This document shows positions 9,154 through 20,126 of a stretch of DNA of 64,000 bases, in pieces. Below the pieces are notes generated by a model. The model saw nothing but the letters and a program-made list of their open reading frames with translations, had not been told where the DNA came from and did no database searches. The DNA is from Galeopsis tetrahit (taxonomy: Eukaryota; Streptophyta; Magnoliopsida; Lamiales; Lamiaceae), in contig OY776125.1 of NCBI GenBank assembly GCA_963675135.1, positions 25,284,565-25,348,564 on the forward strand. Reading direction: 5' to 3'. A program made the position numbers and the translations under genes. Within the stretch, counting starts at the first letter, position 1, and the number at the start of each line of letters is the position of its first letter.

Positions 9154-12100
9154 ATGACGAATACACGCACCGAAACTCGTTTGGATGCCTTAGAGGCCCT
9201 GATTACCAAGATCGAACAGGTCACCGCGTCACTTGCGGACGACCTACAACGCTCCGGTCAGCGCCATGACGCAGTTGACCGCAAACTTGATACGCTCCAA
9301 ACGTCGGTCGATTCGCTCGAACAGTCAGTCTCCCGTTTGGTCAAAGATAAAGGCCCTGCGGATGCGACGACATCGTCCGAAGCCACCCCCTTGGCCCTCT
9401 TTACCTCTTCAAACCCAGCAAACGCCTTCTTGCGGCCCACATTAAAGTTCGACTTACCAGTTTTTTCGGGCGACGACCCATCGGCATGGCTCGCACGGGC
9501 CGAGCAGTTCTTCGCAATCCACAAGGTACCCCCGAAATCTCGGGTCGAAATTGCCCTCATCGCCATGGAAGGCCACGCTCTACATTGGTTGCAATGGAGG
9601 ATGACTCGTTTTCCCGACTTAACATGGGAAAAATTCACTCAAGAACTGCTGCGTCGCTACGGCGATCACCCTCAAGCCAATCCATATGAAGCCTTGGCAT
9701 CCACATGACAAACAGCTTCAGTCGATGCCTACGTAGACTGTTTCGTCTCACGTTTGGCCTCGGTACCAGCCCTTTCGGATTCAGATGCCCTAGGTCTTTT
9801 CCTCAACGGACTTCGTGACGACATCCGGCTCCACATTCGCTCCAAAGACTCCCAAGATATTGGGGAAACCATGCATCTTGCACGAGAAATCGAGCGAGAG
9901 GTCGACGTTGTCAAGATTCCAGCGGCAAGGGGCCCTAGTTTCAACCGATCTATTCCCTTCCGATCCCACAACCCAACGGACAGCAACCGCGCGACGGCCC
10001 CAACTGATACTAGAAGCGTTCGCCCTCCTTCCGCAGTGGCCAGCCGCGAGGGCCAGCATAACCGACCCAACCATCCGCCGACGGAGTCATCCGCTGCAAG
10101 CTCCGCCTCCCGCGTTCGGCCAGAAAGGCAAATGTCCCAGTCCGAATATGCCGACTTAAGGGCTCGTGGACTCTGTTACAAATGCAAGGAAACGTATTCC
10201 CCAACTCATTTCTGCTCCCAGCGATTTCTCCGAATTATGGTCGTCCTAGACGACGAAATGGATTTAGGCACACAAGAATTGGGCCCCGACGATCCTGATC
10301 TGCTAGAACTGATACCGAACATGGACGTTCATTTAGCAACCGCTACAGCGTACGGATTTGATGGGCCACACACCCTTAAAATCTTGGGCCTAATCGGGGA
10401 TTTCCAGGTCGAGGTCATGATCGACAGTGGTGCGACTCACTGCTTTATTTCTCCAGGGATCGTCGCTCGCCTTTCCGTTGCCGTCGATACCTCGGCCACC
10501 CTCCCGGTCCGTTTGGGCGACGGCAACCGTGTCCTCACAGCCGGCCTCTATACAGATTTGTGGCTGACTCTCGCGTCCGTTCAATTTTCGATTGCTGCCT
10601 ACGTCTTTCCAGTTACAGGAATTGACATTATATTGGGCGTTTCTTGGCTGGCCACATTAGGCGATATTCAGGCTAATTGGGCTACCCACACCATGTCCTT
10701 TCGCTACAATGACGCCCCAATCACCATTCGTGGCATTCCGGGCCTTGAAAGACGACAGATACCTTCGGCAGCCTCTATACGGCTATTCGAGGTTGATCAG
10801 TGTTGGCTGGTTTGGTCGATAACCTTACACCAGACCTGTCCGCAGAAGGTGCAGGGCCTGCTCGAGGAATTTCCGTCAGTCTTCGCACCGGCTTCCCAGC
10901 TGCCTCCTCCGAGATCTTGCGACCATCGCATCCCCCTCCTACCAAGTGCGGAGCCCGTTTCCGTCAGACCTTACAGGTACAACGCGGTCCAAAAAGACGA
11001 GATCGAGCGACTAATCTCTGAAATGCTCGCCGCAGGCCTAATTCAACCTAGCTCGGGGCCGTATTCTAGTCCGGTTCTCTTGGTCCATAAGAAGGATGGT
11101 AGCTGGAGATTTTGTGTGGATTATAGGGAGCTCAACAAGCGCACAATCCCGGATAAGTACCCAATCCCAATCATCCAAGATCTTCTCGACGAACTCCACG
11201 GCGCCAAATGGTTCACACGTCTCGATTTGCGAGCTGGTTACCACCAGATTCGTCTTGCGTAGGACGACATTCATAAAACAGGTTTCCGAACGTACTCCGG
11301 TCATTATGAATGGCTGGTCATGCCGTTCGGGTTGCAAAACGCCCCATCTACTTTTCAATCTGCAATGAATGACTTGTTTCGACCCTTTCTTCGTAAATTC
11401 ATTCTAGTGTTTTTTGACGATATCTTAATTTACAGCCCGGATTGACCATCTCACATCCAGCAGCTTCGGGTGGCTTTATCTGCGTTGGCCAAAGATTCCT
11501 TCGTCGTGAATCCCAAGAAGTGTGCATGGGCACAATCTTCGATCGAATACTTAGGTCATGTGGTCTCTACTGCGGGAGTTCGAATGGATCCCTCCAGAGT
11601 CTCGACTGTCCTAGCATGGCCGACGCCGCGAAAAATCCGAGGAGTCCGCGGATTTTTAGGGTTAACAGGTTACTACCGCCGTTTCATTAAGAATTACGGC
11701 AGCTTGGCTCGCCCCCTAACCGACCTCCTTCGAAAAACTGCCTCCACGAAATTGACATGGACCCCGGAAGCCCAACAAGCCTTCACCGCCATCCAAGCCG
11801 CAATTACATTTGCTCCGGTTTTGGCCATGCCAAATCTGTCCGCCTTCTTCATTGTGGAATGTGACGCGTCGGACCACGACATTGGAGCTGTCCTCATGTA
11901 GAAAAAGAGACCTATTGCATATTTCAGTAAGGCCTTGGCCGCGCGCACTTCCGGACGTTCAACATACGAGGCCGAACTCATGGCCCTTGCATTGGCTATT
12001 ACACACTGGCGTCAATACTTGCTCGGTCGAAAATTTATTGTCCGTACGGATCATCGGAGTTTGCGCCATCTCCTGCATCAGGCCATCACAGCTCCTTCGC

Positions 12101-13794
12101 AACAGTACTGGGTAGCCAAGCTCTTGGGGTTCGACTTATGTATTATGTACAAGCCGGGGTCTTCAAATGCTGCTGCCGACTCCCTTTCGCGCCGAGACTC
12201 CGATCTAGCAATGGACGCTGTATCTATTCCACAGTGGGGGGACTGGACTCGCCTACAAGCCGCCGTCAGCAAAGATCCTCATTATGGCCAGATTTTGCAG
12301 AATCTCGGAACAACTCCGTCTGGGCCGTACACTACAATCCGAGGGTTTTTGTACTACAAGGACAGGCTAGCCATCCCTCGCGATACAGCTTGGACGCACA
12401 AGCTGTTGGAAGAGTTTCATTCTACGCCAATCGGCGGACATGTGAGGGCTTATCGGACATACCGTCGCCTAGCTGCCAACGTTTTTTGGCCGGGCATGAT
12501 GAAATCGGTGACGGAATTTGTGGCTAAATGTATTATTTGTCAGCGTAATAAATCGGATACTCGTTCCCCTGCAGGTCTTTTGCAACCATTGCCTATTCCG
12601 GATCGAGTTTGGGAGGACGATAGCATGGATTTTATTGCTGGACTCCCTCGTTCCATGCACTTGGACGTTATCATGGTGGTGGTGGATCGTCTCTCAAAGG
12701 CCGCACACTTTATCGGCCTCGCTCACCCGTATACTGCCCGTTCAGTAGCCGATGCAATGGCCAAAGAGGTTGTCCGTTTGCACGGCGACCCACGATCCAT
12801 CGTCTCGGATCGAGATCCAGTTTTTTTGAGCAGTTTCTGGAAGGACCTGTTTAAAGCCACCGATACTAAATTGAGGATGAGCTCGGCATACCACCCGGAG
12901 TCCGACGGCCAAACGGAAGTGATGAATAGATGTTTGGAGACATACCTACGATGCTTCGCAGGCGAGCATCCGAAGCAGTGGGCGAAGTGGCTGTCTTGGA
13001 CAGAGTTCTGTTTCAATACAAGCTTCCATACTTCGGCGGGCTGTACTCCTTTTGAAGTGGTCTATGGTCGGCCACCACCGGTTCTATCACAATACCTTCC
13101 GGCGGAGATCCACGTAAAGACAGTGGCGGATGACCTTGCTGAACGAGACGGCATCCTGAAGAATTTGCGATACCACTTGGAGCGCGCTCAGCAACGAATG
13201 GCGGCTGCTGCTAACAAACATCGTCGGGATGTTGTTTTTGGTGTTGGCGACAGAGTGTTCTTAAAATTTCATCCCTATCAGCAGGTTTCTTTATTTCGCA
13301 AATTAAATGTTAAGTTGGCCCCTAAATTCTTTGGTCATTTTCAGATTTCGGAACGTATTGGAGAAACGGCGTATCGGCTTGTTCTTCCAGTAGACTCTCG
13401 TCTACATCCTGTCTTTCATGTGTCTCAACTTAAGCGGTTGGTGGGAGATCATGAGGTCGTGGCTACGTTGCCACCGGACTTGGGCGACGATGCGCCAGAT
13501 TTTATTCCTGCTCGTGTCTTGCGCCGACGGGAAATATGGAGGGGCGACGACCGGGTGTCGCAGAGCTTGATAGCATGGGCTGGATTTCTAGAGGACGACG
13601 CAACGTGGGTCGATGATATTTACTTTCGTGCCCAGTTTTCGCATTTCGACCTTGAGGACAAGGTCGTTTCTAAGGGGGACAAAATTGTTACGTATAAAAG
13701 AAGGAATAACGCATCAATTAAAGTAAAGGAGGCGCATGTGTATAATGTGCATAAGGCTGAGGTGCTTCATAAGCTTCACTTAAATAATAGTTAG
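9154..13794 (+). pseudogene. gypsy gag-pol polyprotein with four in-frame stops
   Basis: One reading frame runs from the ATG at 9154 to 13794, broken only by stops at 9706 (TGA), 11260 (TAG), 11443 (TGA) and 11899 (TAG). In order it holds: gag (capsid block around FLRPTLKFDLPVFSGDDP); a short Cys cluster near CYKCKE; protease with VMIDSGATHCFIS; reverse transcriptase with CVDYRELNKRTIPDKYPIP and VFFDDILIYS; RNase H ending ADSLSRR; integrase with its HHCC finger (CIICQRNKSD) and a D,D,E core (DSMDFIAGLP, IVSDRDPVF, SDGQTEVMNR). It ends in a chromodomain-like stretch closing LEDKV. The last 36 codons lie inside the 3' LTR. Each stop can be explained by one C-to-T or G-to-A change. Confidence 0.92.
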
Positions 13795-13975
13795 GCAGTT
13801 ACTTGTCGGTTACTTGTGAACTGGGTATATATATAAACCCATGTGTTACAATAGGGAGTTAGTTATCAGATTTGTAATTGGCATTACGCCTTGGCGGATT
13901 TATTCCGAGGACTCATTCTTGAGTATTCTATCGTTCTTAATTCAGTTTCTTCTTCATTCTATCTTGTTGCTATCA
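13686..13975 (+). repeat. gypsy 3' LTR
   Basis: 290 bp, the same limits as the 5' LTR, next to a purine-rich tract at about 13666-13685. The gag-pol stop codon (13792-13794) falls inside it. The AATTT target duplication follows immediately. Confidence 0.92.
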
Positions 13976-13997
13976 AATTTACAAATGAAAGGAAGCG

Positions 13998-14076
13998 AAA
14001 TTACAGAGCAAACGTACAAGCAAAATCTTCTTGTATTTGGTTGGATCGTGTCGTTTGTACGTTTGCTCTGTAATTT
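13998..14076. repeat. perfect 22-bp inverted repeat, 35-nt loop
   Basis: Arms at 13998-14019 and 14055-14076 are exact reverse complements (core TTACAGAGCAAACGTAC). The hairpin starts 17 bp from the end of the gypsy target duplication and lies near the centre of the interrupted fold-back element. It may be the tip of the ancestral hairpin or a smaller insertion. Confidence 0.75.
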
Positions 14077-14381
14077 TTATTACATGTGGCACACAGTCAC
14101 CAAATTTGTCGAAAACCCCAATTTTAAATACACGTTCGAGTCGCACGTGTCAGTTTTCGGCGAAAATTTTAATTTTTTGACCGAAAGGTTGTAAATTGAA
14201 CAAAAAAAAAAAAGGATGTAAATTAAACACCTTACAACGTATTTTGAAAAAGTGAAAATTTAAAGGATTTAAAATAGAATAACATAAATTGGACAAAAAT
14301 GATGTATTTTGAAAAAGTGAAAATTTAAAAGATTTAAAATGAAATCGAACAAAATTAGGGGAGTTATTTTGAAAATTTTCC

Positions 14382-14567
14382 AGATCAAACCATTACTCTC
14401 TTCAGTAATAGTTATACAACCTTACAAGCAAACAATATCTTTACACAGACAACTTATTAAATTTTGGACATTTCTTCTTTTATTTTCTTCTTAAAATTTT
14501 AAATCTTTTATATTTATATTAATCATTCTAATTTTTTGAAAAAATTGGTTGAGCTATTATACCGTTA
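14382..14567. other. short AT-rich gap between elements
   Basis: No gene or repeat recognised. It separates the fold-back element from the target duplication of the next copia element. Confidence 0.4.
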
Positions 14568-14572
14568 AAATT

Positions 14573-14805
14573 GTGTATATTCAACTTAACTTGCAATGTG
14601 TAGTTTGTACATTATATATAGAAGACTCAACATTCTAGAGTATTCCATCTGACAACTACTATTAGTTAGCCTAACAAGAATGTAACTACTCTTCTTCTAA
14701 AATCTAATTAGTGTGCATATGAGTTTCTATTAACAAGGGTTTGCATGTGTATTTCATGCAAGGGTTTGCATGTGTATTCCATGCATGTTATTATATTCTT
14801 CAATA
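14573..14805 (-). repeat. 3' LTR of defective copia element
   Basis: 233 bp. The first base is C where the other LTR has T (CGTTAAAATTG against TGTTAAAATTG). It carries an extra direct duplication of about 25 bp (AAGGGTTTGCATGTGTATT, twice) that the other LTR lacks, which accounts for most of the length difference. Confidence 0.85.
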
Positions 14806-15417
14806 TGTCCCGGAAGAACTTGGACCACCTATGCTAGGAGAGTGAAAACCATGTACACAGATGGGAAAACCGAGCCGGAGCAAGTGGTTTAGTGAGAAGA
14901 TCAACTGGTTGATCGTCGGAGGAGATGAATCAGTTATGTGCTGATGTTTTCTCTCAACCAAGCCATTATGAGGGTGAGTGTAAGCACAAGATAAACGAAC
15001 TTGAACACCAAGAGGTTTAACCAACTTTGCCACAGGGAGGAATTCAGTGCCCATATCATGTTGGATTGCTTTAATTGACACCCCAAATGATCTTTCCACT
15101 GTTTTCATGAACTGAGTAAATACAACAACTACCTCAGATTTTGCCAGAAGTGGAAATATCCATACAAATCTTGTGAAGTCATCAACTATTGACAGATAAT
15201 ATCTATAGCCTTCAATAGATAAACAAGAAGCAGACTCCCAAACATCCATATGAAGTAATTCAAAAGCATGAGAAGTATGATGTTGAATATAAGGAAAATG
15301 TTTCAAGTGCAGCTTGCCAAGCTTACATTCATCACAGAAAGCAACATGAGACTCCTTACAATGAATATTCAAGCTCCTCAAGACAATAGAGAGAGTTGAA
15401 TTACCAGGATATCCCAA
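14800..15417 (-). pseudogene. copia integrase fragment
   Basis: The minus frame of 205 codons continues the pre-integrase motif (LWHYR ends at 17139; LGYPGN resumes here). It shows the zinc-finger end CDECKLGK, the core start HMDVWESA, VDDFTRFVW, and the second and third catalytic regions HDMGTEFLP and NGLVERKHQ. The second core motif reads HDMGTE where copia elements usually have SDNGxE; the aspartate is kept. The frame then runs into unrelated residues and the LTR, because the rest of pol is deleted. Confidence 0.8.
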
Positions 15418-15422
15418 TCTAC

Positions 15423-17133
15423 TGATTCACGTATTCTACAACTCTAAAATACACGACCGCAAGTATACGGTGTATATTGTAGCGAAGTAAGTACGAGGTC
15501 GATCCCACGAGGAGGTATAGTGTAAAAGTATAGTTTGTTGACAAAATTCTAAATAGACGGTGATCGATTAAGTGAATGGTTTGATTACCCCTAATTATCT
15601 ACCAAGTGTCACAAATAGACAATTAAAAGAGTAATAGAAAAATCGATCAACAATCATGCAATTCAAAGAAACGAGAGAAATACGATTAAAACTCAAAGAA
15701 GGAAAGGTAGGTTCCAAGGCATATGTCACACTAAGTGGTCAATTTATGATCAAAAGCTTAATTAAGTGGTGTTGTGTTGATTACTATAGGGTTGATCACG
15801 AAATAGTGAATTAAAAGTTCTTTCGATCCAATTAATTCAAGAGAAATTATAACACAAACTAGTATCTCTACCTAGCATGCATAATAATTCCCCAAAAGGC
15901 TCCTAGGATCATCTAATACCCTCCCGATAATATTGATCCTCTCTCGAGCTCACAATAATATTGGGTCGAATGCTCAAATACGATTAATGAAAAAGATCTC
16001 TCAATCCAATTTCAATTAACACTAAATAGAACATATTATCATGGTCATTGACAACATGTCTTGCAATGAAAGTTAAGTATTCAAATAGAAATAGCAACAC
16101 AACCACCAAATAAACAAGAAATTAATTCATAAACATCATCCAAAGTGTAAACATAGCCCTAGAACCAAAAGTGTTCTAGCCACTAACTAGCATAGTCAAA
16201 TTACAAAATAAAATGAAATAACTAAGTAAAAAGAAAGGGGAAAGAGAAAGCTTAGTCTAGAATGTGGTAGAGAATTGAATTTCCAAGCTATTGCATCCTT
16301 CCTTGCTTGATTTGATGGAGAAATGAAGAAGAAATAGCCAAAACACCTCCAAGTATGTGTAACTATGTGTGGAATTTTAGGAATTGGGGAAGAATCTCTT
16401 GGATTTCAAGAAAAAGGGCTTATATAGTGTTGGGGTAGGGTTTGGATGGACAATTTGCAAGTTGGTCCCTAAAAAATGGCTAAAATGGGCAAAAGGCACT
16501 GAAAATGGGGGTAGCACGGTCGTGCACGGAGCACGGCCGTGCAAAACGGCGTTGCGAGTGTACAGGTGCTCGGCCGAGCTGGGGGCTCGGCCGTGCTCGG
16601 CATGTGGAGAAATGGGGAGTGCTCGGCCGAGGTGCGCGGATGCAGGGGTGGCCAGGTGCTCGGCCGTGGCGCGCGAGCAATGGGCAAACGGGTGCTCGAC
16701 CGTGGCTTGTGCTCGGCCGTGCACCTTGATTTTTGGTTGGACAGCAGCTCGGCCGTGCCCTTTCTCGGCCCAAAATCCCTGTTTCGAGCATCTCTTGCTC
16801 GAGCACTCGTCTCGGGCGTGCTCTCGCTCGGTCGACTTTGGCCCTTTCTCGTTTCGTGCATATCTTTCGCCTCGGGTATCCGATTGACTCGATTATTTTG
16901 GCTATTCCACTCCGTTTTTCGAGACGAATCCAACCGTGAACTACTCTTCTTGATCCAGTAAAGTATGGTTGGTGTTTTGCTCCAAATTCCATCGTATTTC
17001 CTACAAAATCGACAGAACACAACCTTTCTCTCATTTCGGCTTAAACAATCATATTCAATGCATAAATCAATGAAATCCACATCAAAATATGCTTCACATG
17101 TGCCTCTAAAACGTGTAAATTCCACCCGAATCA
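15423..17133. mobile_element. 1.7-kb solo-LTR-like insertion with CGGCCG-rich core
   Basis: It splits a copia coding region exactly inside the LWHYR/LGYPGN motif, so both ends can be placed. It starts TGATTCACG and ends CCGAATCA: TG/CA ends with a perfect 6-bp inverted repeat. Flanks are TCTAC (left) and TCTAT (right), a 5-bp duplication with one change. There are no long direct repeats inside, so a solo LTR is the simplest reading. The left end has GACCGCAAGTATACGG and GAGGTCGATCCCACGAGG. The core 16500-16800 is packed with CTCGGCCGTGC-type palindromic words. The ORFs over the core on both strands are low-complexity by-products. The parent family is not identified. Confidence 0.6.
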
Positions 17134-17875
17134 TCTATAGTGCCACAACCTCCAAGTGGACTTATTTTTACTAACAACATCATCAATTCTATCTTTATTA
17201 ACAACATCAATAGATATACTAGCTTTAATCCAAGGAGAGCTTGAAGCTTGGTGAGATTTCAAGAATCCCAAGTCCAGTGTGTATAGTCCATCTTTAAGCA
17301 CCCCTCTGAAGAGTATCTTGTTGGACTTCAGATCCTTGACAAGACAACAATCAACATAAAACACAATAACTGCATCATCTGCACCCAGGCCACCAAGGAT
17401 ATACAACACCAATTCTGCATCCTTGATCATGTGCCCAGCATGATGTAAACCATCAGCAATGGATCTCATCTTCAAAATGTAAGCATCAATACTTAGATCT
17501 CCTTTCTTCAGTGTTTGAAGTTGCAGCCGAAGAATCATAGCTTTGGCGCTTGATTGTGATTGAAACAGTGTCTCAAAGACCAACCATAGCTGGAACGAAT
17601 GCTCACACCGACTTACATGACCGAGCATCGACTTAGAAACTGAGCTTAATAACCAGCTAAGAAGGAACTGATCTTTTCTACCATGAAATAGAGTCTGATG
17701 TCGACTCACTTGAATTTACTGGAACAATCGTGCAAAGGAGCACATCCTCAAAACAATGAGCACGAACAGAGGCAAGAACTTGATTTCGCCAGAAAGGATA
17801 GTTATCATTGTCCAATCGAATAGACAATGTGATGAATCGAGGAAGAGTAGGAGCTGAATTAAGTGGAGTAGTCAT
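17131..17875 (-). pseudogene. copia gag fragment, frameshifted
   Basis: The minus strand starts MTTPLNSAPTLPRFITLSIR at 17875, followed by the NYPFWRNQVLASVRAH block typical of copia gag. A frameshift near 17690-17709 moves to the second frame (LLSWLLSSVSKSMLGHV, MRSIADGLHHAGH, LVLYILGGLG), the UBN2 gag core. The second frame ends in the pre-integrase motif RLWHYR, where the 1.7-kb insertion begins. A zinc knuckle and protease are not visible between them, which suggests an internal deletion. Confidence 0.75.
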
Positions 17876-18102
17876 GAGAGACTCGAAATAGGATCAGAGT
17901 AATGCGGAAGAGAGGACCGGAAGCTGAATAGAAAGTGAAGAACATGGCGGTTGGGATAAGAACAAAGCGGTTACAGAAATGAGACACTTGAAAATATGAA
18001 GGTTGGATGAAGATATGAAGCAGAGGACGGATGAAGATGTGAAGAAGAGTAGAATTTGCAAAGTTCTAAACAAAAATCAGAGGAAGAGGCCTCATGATAC
18101 CA

Positions 18103-18317
18103 TGTTAAAATTGTGTATATTCAACTTAACTTGCAATGTGTAGTTTGTATATTATATATAGAAGACTCAATATTCTAGAGTCTTCCATCTAACAACTATT
18201 AGTTAGCCTAACAAGAATGTAACTACTCTTCTTCTAAAATCTAATTAGTGTGCATGTGAGTTTCTATTAACAAGGGTTTGCATGTGTATTTCATGCATGT
18301 TATTATATTCTTCAATA
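18103..18317 (-). repeat. 5' LTR of defective copia element
   Basis: 215 bp, TGTTAAAATTGTG to TTCTTCAATA, next to the Met-type primer-binding site at about 18090-18102 (plus strand CTCATGATACCA). Confidence 0.85.
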
Positions 18318-18322
18318 TATAC

Positions 18323-18636
18323 ATATATATTTTATTGGATGTGTTACGATTTTAATTTGTGTTTAGTTATTTGAAATTTTATTTATTTTTAAATTACTTA
18401 GTGTGCATTAAAAGATGAATAAATTCATTGATGATTTACACATAAGCATATATATTTAATGGAGGTTTTTATTTAATTAACTTGACATGTATTAATTGAT
18501 CACTCAAATTATGATTTGTATTGTAGTAACTTTTCTCAAACTTTTAGATTCCAGATTCTACGGTTACCATTCACCTAGCGATCATTTTTCGATATGAACA
18601 TAATTAAAACTACACTTTGAAACAAAATGGAAGATG
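18323..18636. other. AT-rich spacer, no gene
   Basis: Low-complexity AT-rich DNA between two copia elements. I see no ORF, repeat or RNA gene. Confidence 0.4.
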
Positions 18637-18641
18637 ATTTT

Positions 18642-18853
18642 TTTCAAGATAGTTAGTTCTCTATTAGATTAGTAGTTACTTATTTAACTACTAATTAGTT
18701 ATTTTGTTAGTTAGTTTTCTCTCATATTTGTATTTTTAGGATATAAAAGAGACTAATCATCTCTGTATATACATTGAGAATTATTCTAAGTTTCATATAC
18801 ATTTGTTTGTGGAAGAATATGCATTTCTTCAATCTTGGTTTGATATTCTAATA
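18642..18853 (+). repeat. 5' LTR of old copia element
   Basis: 212 bp from TTTCAAGATAG to ATTCTAATA, with TATA-like TTAGGATATAAAAGAG at about 18737-18752. The boundaries are fixed by the adjacent primer-binding site and the ATTTT duplication. Terminal dinucleotides are TT/TA here and TC/TA in the 3' copy. Confidence 0.8.
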
Positions 18854-19009
18854 TGGTATCAGTTTTTCAGGCGATCTTCCCCGCTTCCATCCATTCCTGG
18901 AGTTAGGGCTTCTTCTCCGGCATCCCCTTTTTTTTTCTTACGGAAACACTTCTCTGTTTTCAATTCCCTTTCTTTCCCAATCATCTGTGCCATCGTTCTT
19001 ATCCTTCGA

Positions 19010-20126
19010 ATGGCACCAAACGCACCTTCTCTCGACCCATCCAAGAACCCCCTTTAGCCTCTCACATTACATCACAATGACAATCCCGCAGTCGCGATTG
19101 CACTCGATCCTTTAATTGGATCAAATTTCGTCTCCTGGAGTCATGCAATCAAACGTGGCCTGAGCGTCAAGAAAAAATTACCACTCATTGACGGTTCGCT
19201 GCCCCAACCTGATGAAGACGAAGATCCAGCCATCTTCGCTGCCTGGGTTCGTGCCAACGATCTCGTCTTGATGTAGATTCTCAACTCTATATCCCTAGAA
19301 ATCAAACATACTCTGGAATATTTCTCCTCTGCTCAACAGGTATGGGATGAATTAAAAACTCGATATACTAGTTTTGATGGCACTAGGGTTTACCATCTTG
19401 AGAAGAGCCTTAGCTCTATAACCCAGGGTAATCATTCTTTGGTTACCTATTACAATCAATTTAAGAGTCTATGGGATGAATACCTTAGTTTCAGGCCTAT
19501 CTTGTCTTGCTCTTGTAATGCTTTGAAAACTTGTGAATGTGACATCCCTAAGAAAATTTCTAACACTCAAGAACAGGATGCAGTGATGAAGTTTTTAATA
19601 GGTCTTGATGATTCTTACTCTGTTCTTCGTAGCCAATTGCTTTTAACTTCTGCTTTTCCTCAATTGGCTAAAGTTTTTTTCCTTACTTTTACAAGAAGAA
19701 TCTCAGAGAACCCTAATCACCCCTCATCCTATCACCCTTGACTTTGTAGCTATGTTTTCTAAGCACCCTAACCCAAAAATCTTCAAGGACAAGAAAAAGG
19801 CCCTCTTGTGTAGTCACTGTGGTGGCACCACTCACACTGTGGATAGATGCTTCCATTTGATTGGTTTTCCCCCTGGTTGGAAGGGGCCTAGGGGTTCTAA
19901 GATTAAAAATGAAAACACTCCTGCTAATATGGCCTTTCCTCCCCCCATTAAGGAAACCCTTGATACCTCTAATCCTCTTGTCAATCAAAAATTGTTTGAC
20001 CAATTCTTGAGATACAATAAAACACAACAGTGTCCCCAAGCCCCCTCTTCCCCTCATGCTGCATCTGGAGCTTTTACTCATCAACCTACTCAGTTCCAGG
20101 ACACAGGTACATCCTGTTGGTCCTGA
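19010..20126 (+). pseudogene. gag of old copia element
   Basis: The ATG at 19010 starts MAPNAPSLDPSKN, with a stop at 19055. The frame continues through SNFVSWSHAIKRGLS, a DGSLPQP block, a second stop at 19273, then VWDELKTRYTS and a YNQFKSLWDEYLSF motif followed by a Cys cluster (CSCNALKTCEC). A frameshift near 19680 leads to the zinc knuckle CSHCGGTTHTVDRC and a Pro-rich tail. The SIRE-like element enters at 20115 within the tail. This copy is dead: at least two stops and one frameshift. Confidence 0.8.

Larger units (their letters stand above)
8839..13975 (+). mobile_element. Ty3/gypsy chromovirus-like element, full length
   Basis: This 5137-bp element has 290-bp LTRs (8839-9128, 13686-13975) and a 5-bp target duplication AATTT at 8834-8838 and 13976-13980. 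An ATTGGTCCGATCCTG leader follows the 5' LTR as probable primer-binding site, and a purine tract (AAGGGGGACAAAAT) precedes the 3' LTR. It has a single gag-pol frame with a C-terminal chromodomain-like segment. Short LTRs, small size and the order PR-RT-RH-IN-chromodomain suggest the Reina/Tekay side of the chromoviruses. I count two differences between the LTRs, so the insertion is recent. Confidence 0.92.
8453..14381. mobile_element. fold-back element split by a gypsy element
   Basis: The left arm begins GGAAAAATTTCAAAATACATC at 8453. The right arm ends, on the complementary strand, GGAAAATTTTCAAAATAACTC at 14381. Internal parts of the arms also match in inverted orientation, for example TTTTCACTTTTTCAAAATACG near 8540 against its complement near 14245, and CACATGTAATTAC near 8679 against 14074-14086. 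Without the gypsy insertion the element is about 790 bp. I found no clear target duplication. Long arms of this kind suggest a Mutator-type MITE. Confidence 0.6.
14573..18317 (-). mobile_element. defective Ty1/copia element, RT deleted
   Basis: LTRs at 14573-14805 and 18103-18317 are flanked by TATAC (14568-14572 and 18318-18322). On the minus strand the body reads gag, pre-integrase and integrase core, then goes directly into the 3' LTR, so reverse transcriptase and RNase H have been lost. The primer-binding site next to the 5' LTR reads ATGGTATCATGAGGCC on the minus strand, similar to the initiator-Met tRNA type. The body is further interrupted by a 1.7-kb insertion (15423-17133). Confidence 0.85.

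Noticed and set aside
9258..12660. Minus-strand and alternative-frame ORFs across the gypsy gag-pol
   Set aside because: They are shadows of the coding frame, which carries all retroelement motifs in order.
16377..17134. Several overlapping ORFs of 60-221 codons on both strands
   Set aside because: They lie over the CGGCCG-rich core of the 1.7-kb insertion, are open in many frames because of GC-rich palindromic repeats, and show only low-complexity Arg/Ala/Pro/Ser sequence.
18803..19057. 84-codon ORF spanning LTR end and leader of the old copia element
   Set aside because: It begins within the LTR and crosses the primer-binding site; only its last codons, from the ATG at 19010, are gag.
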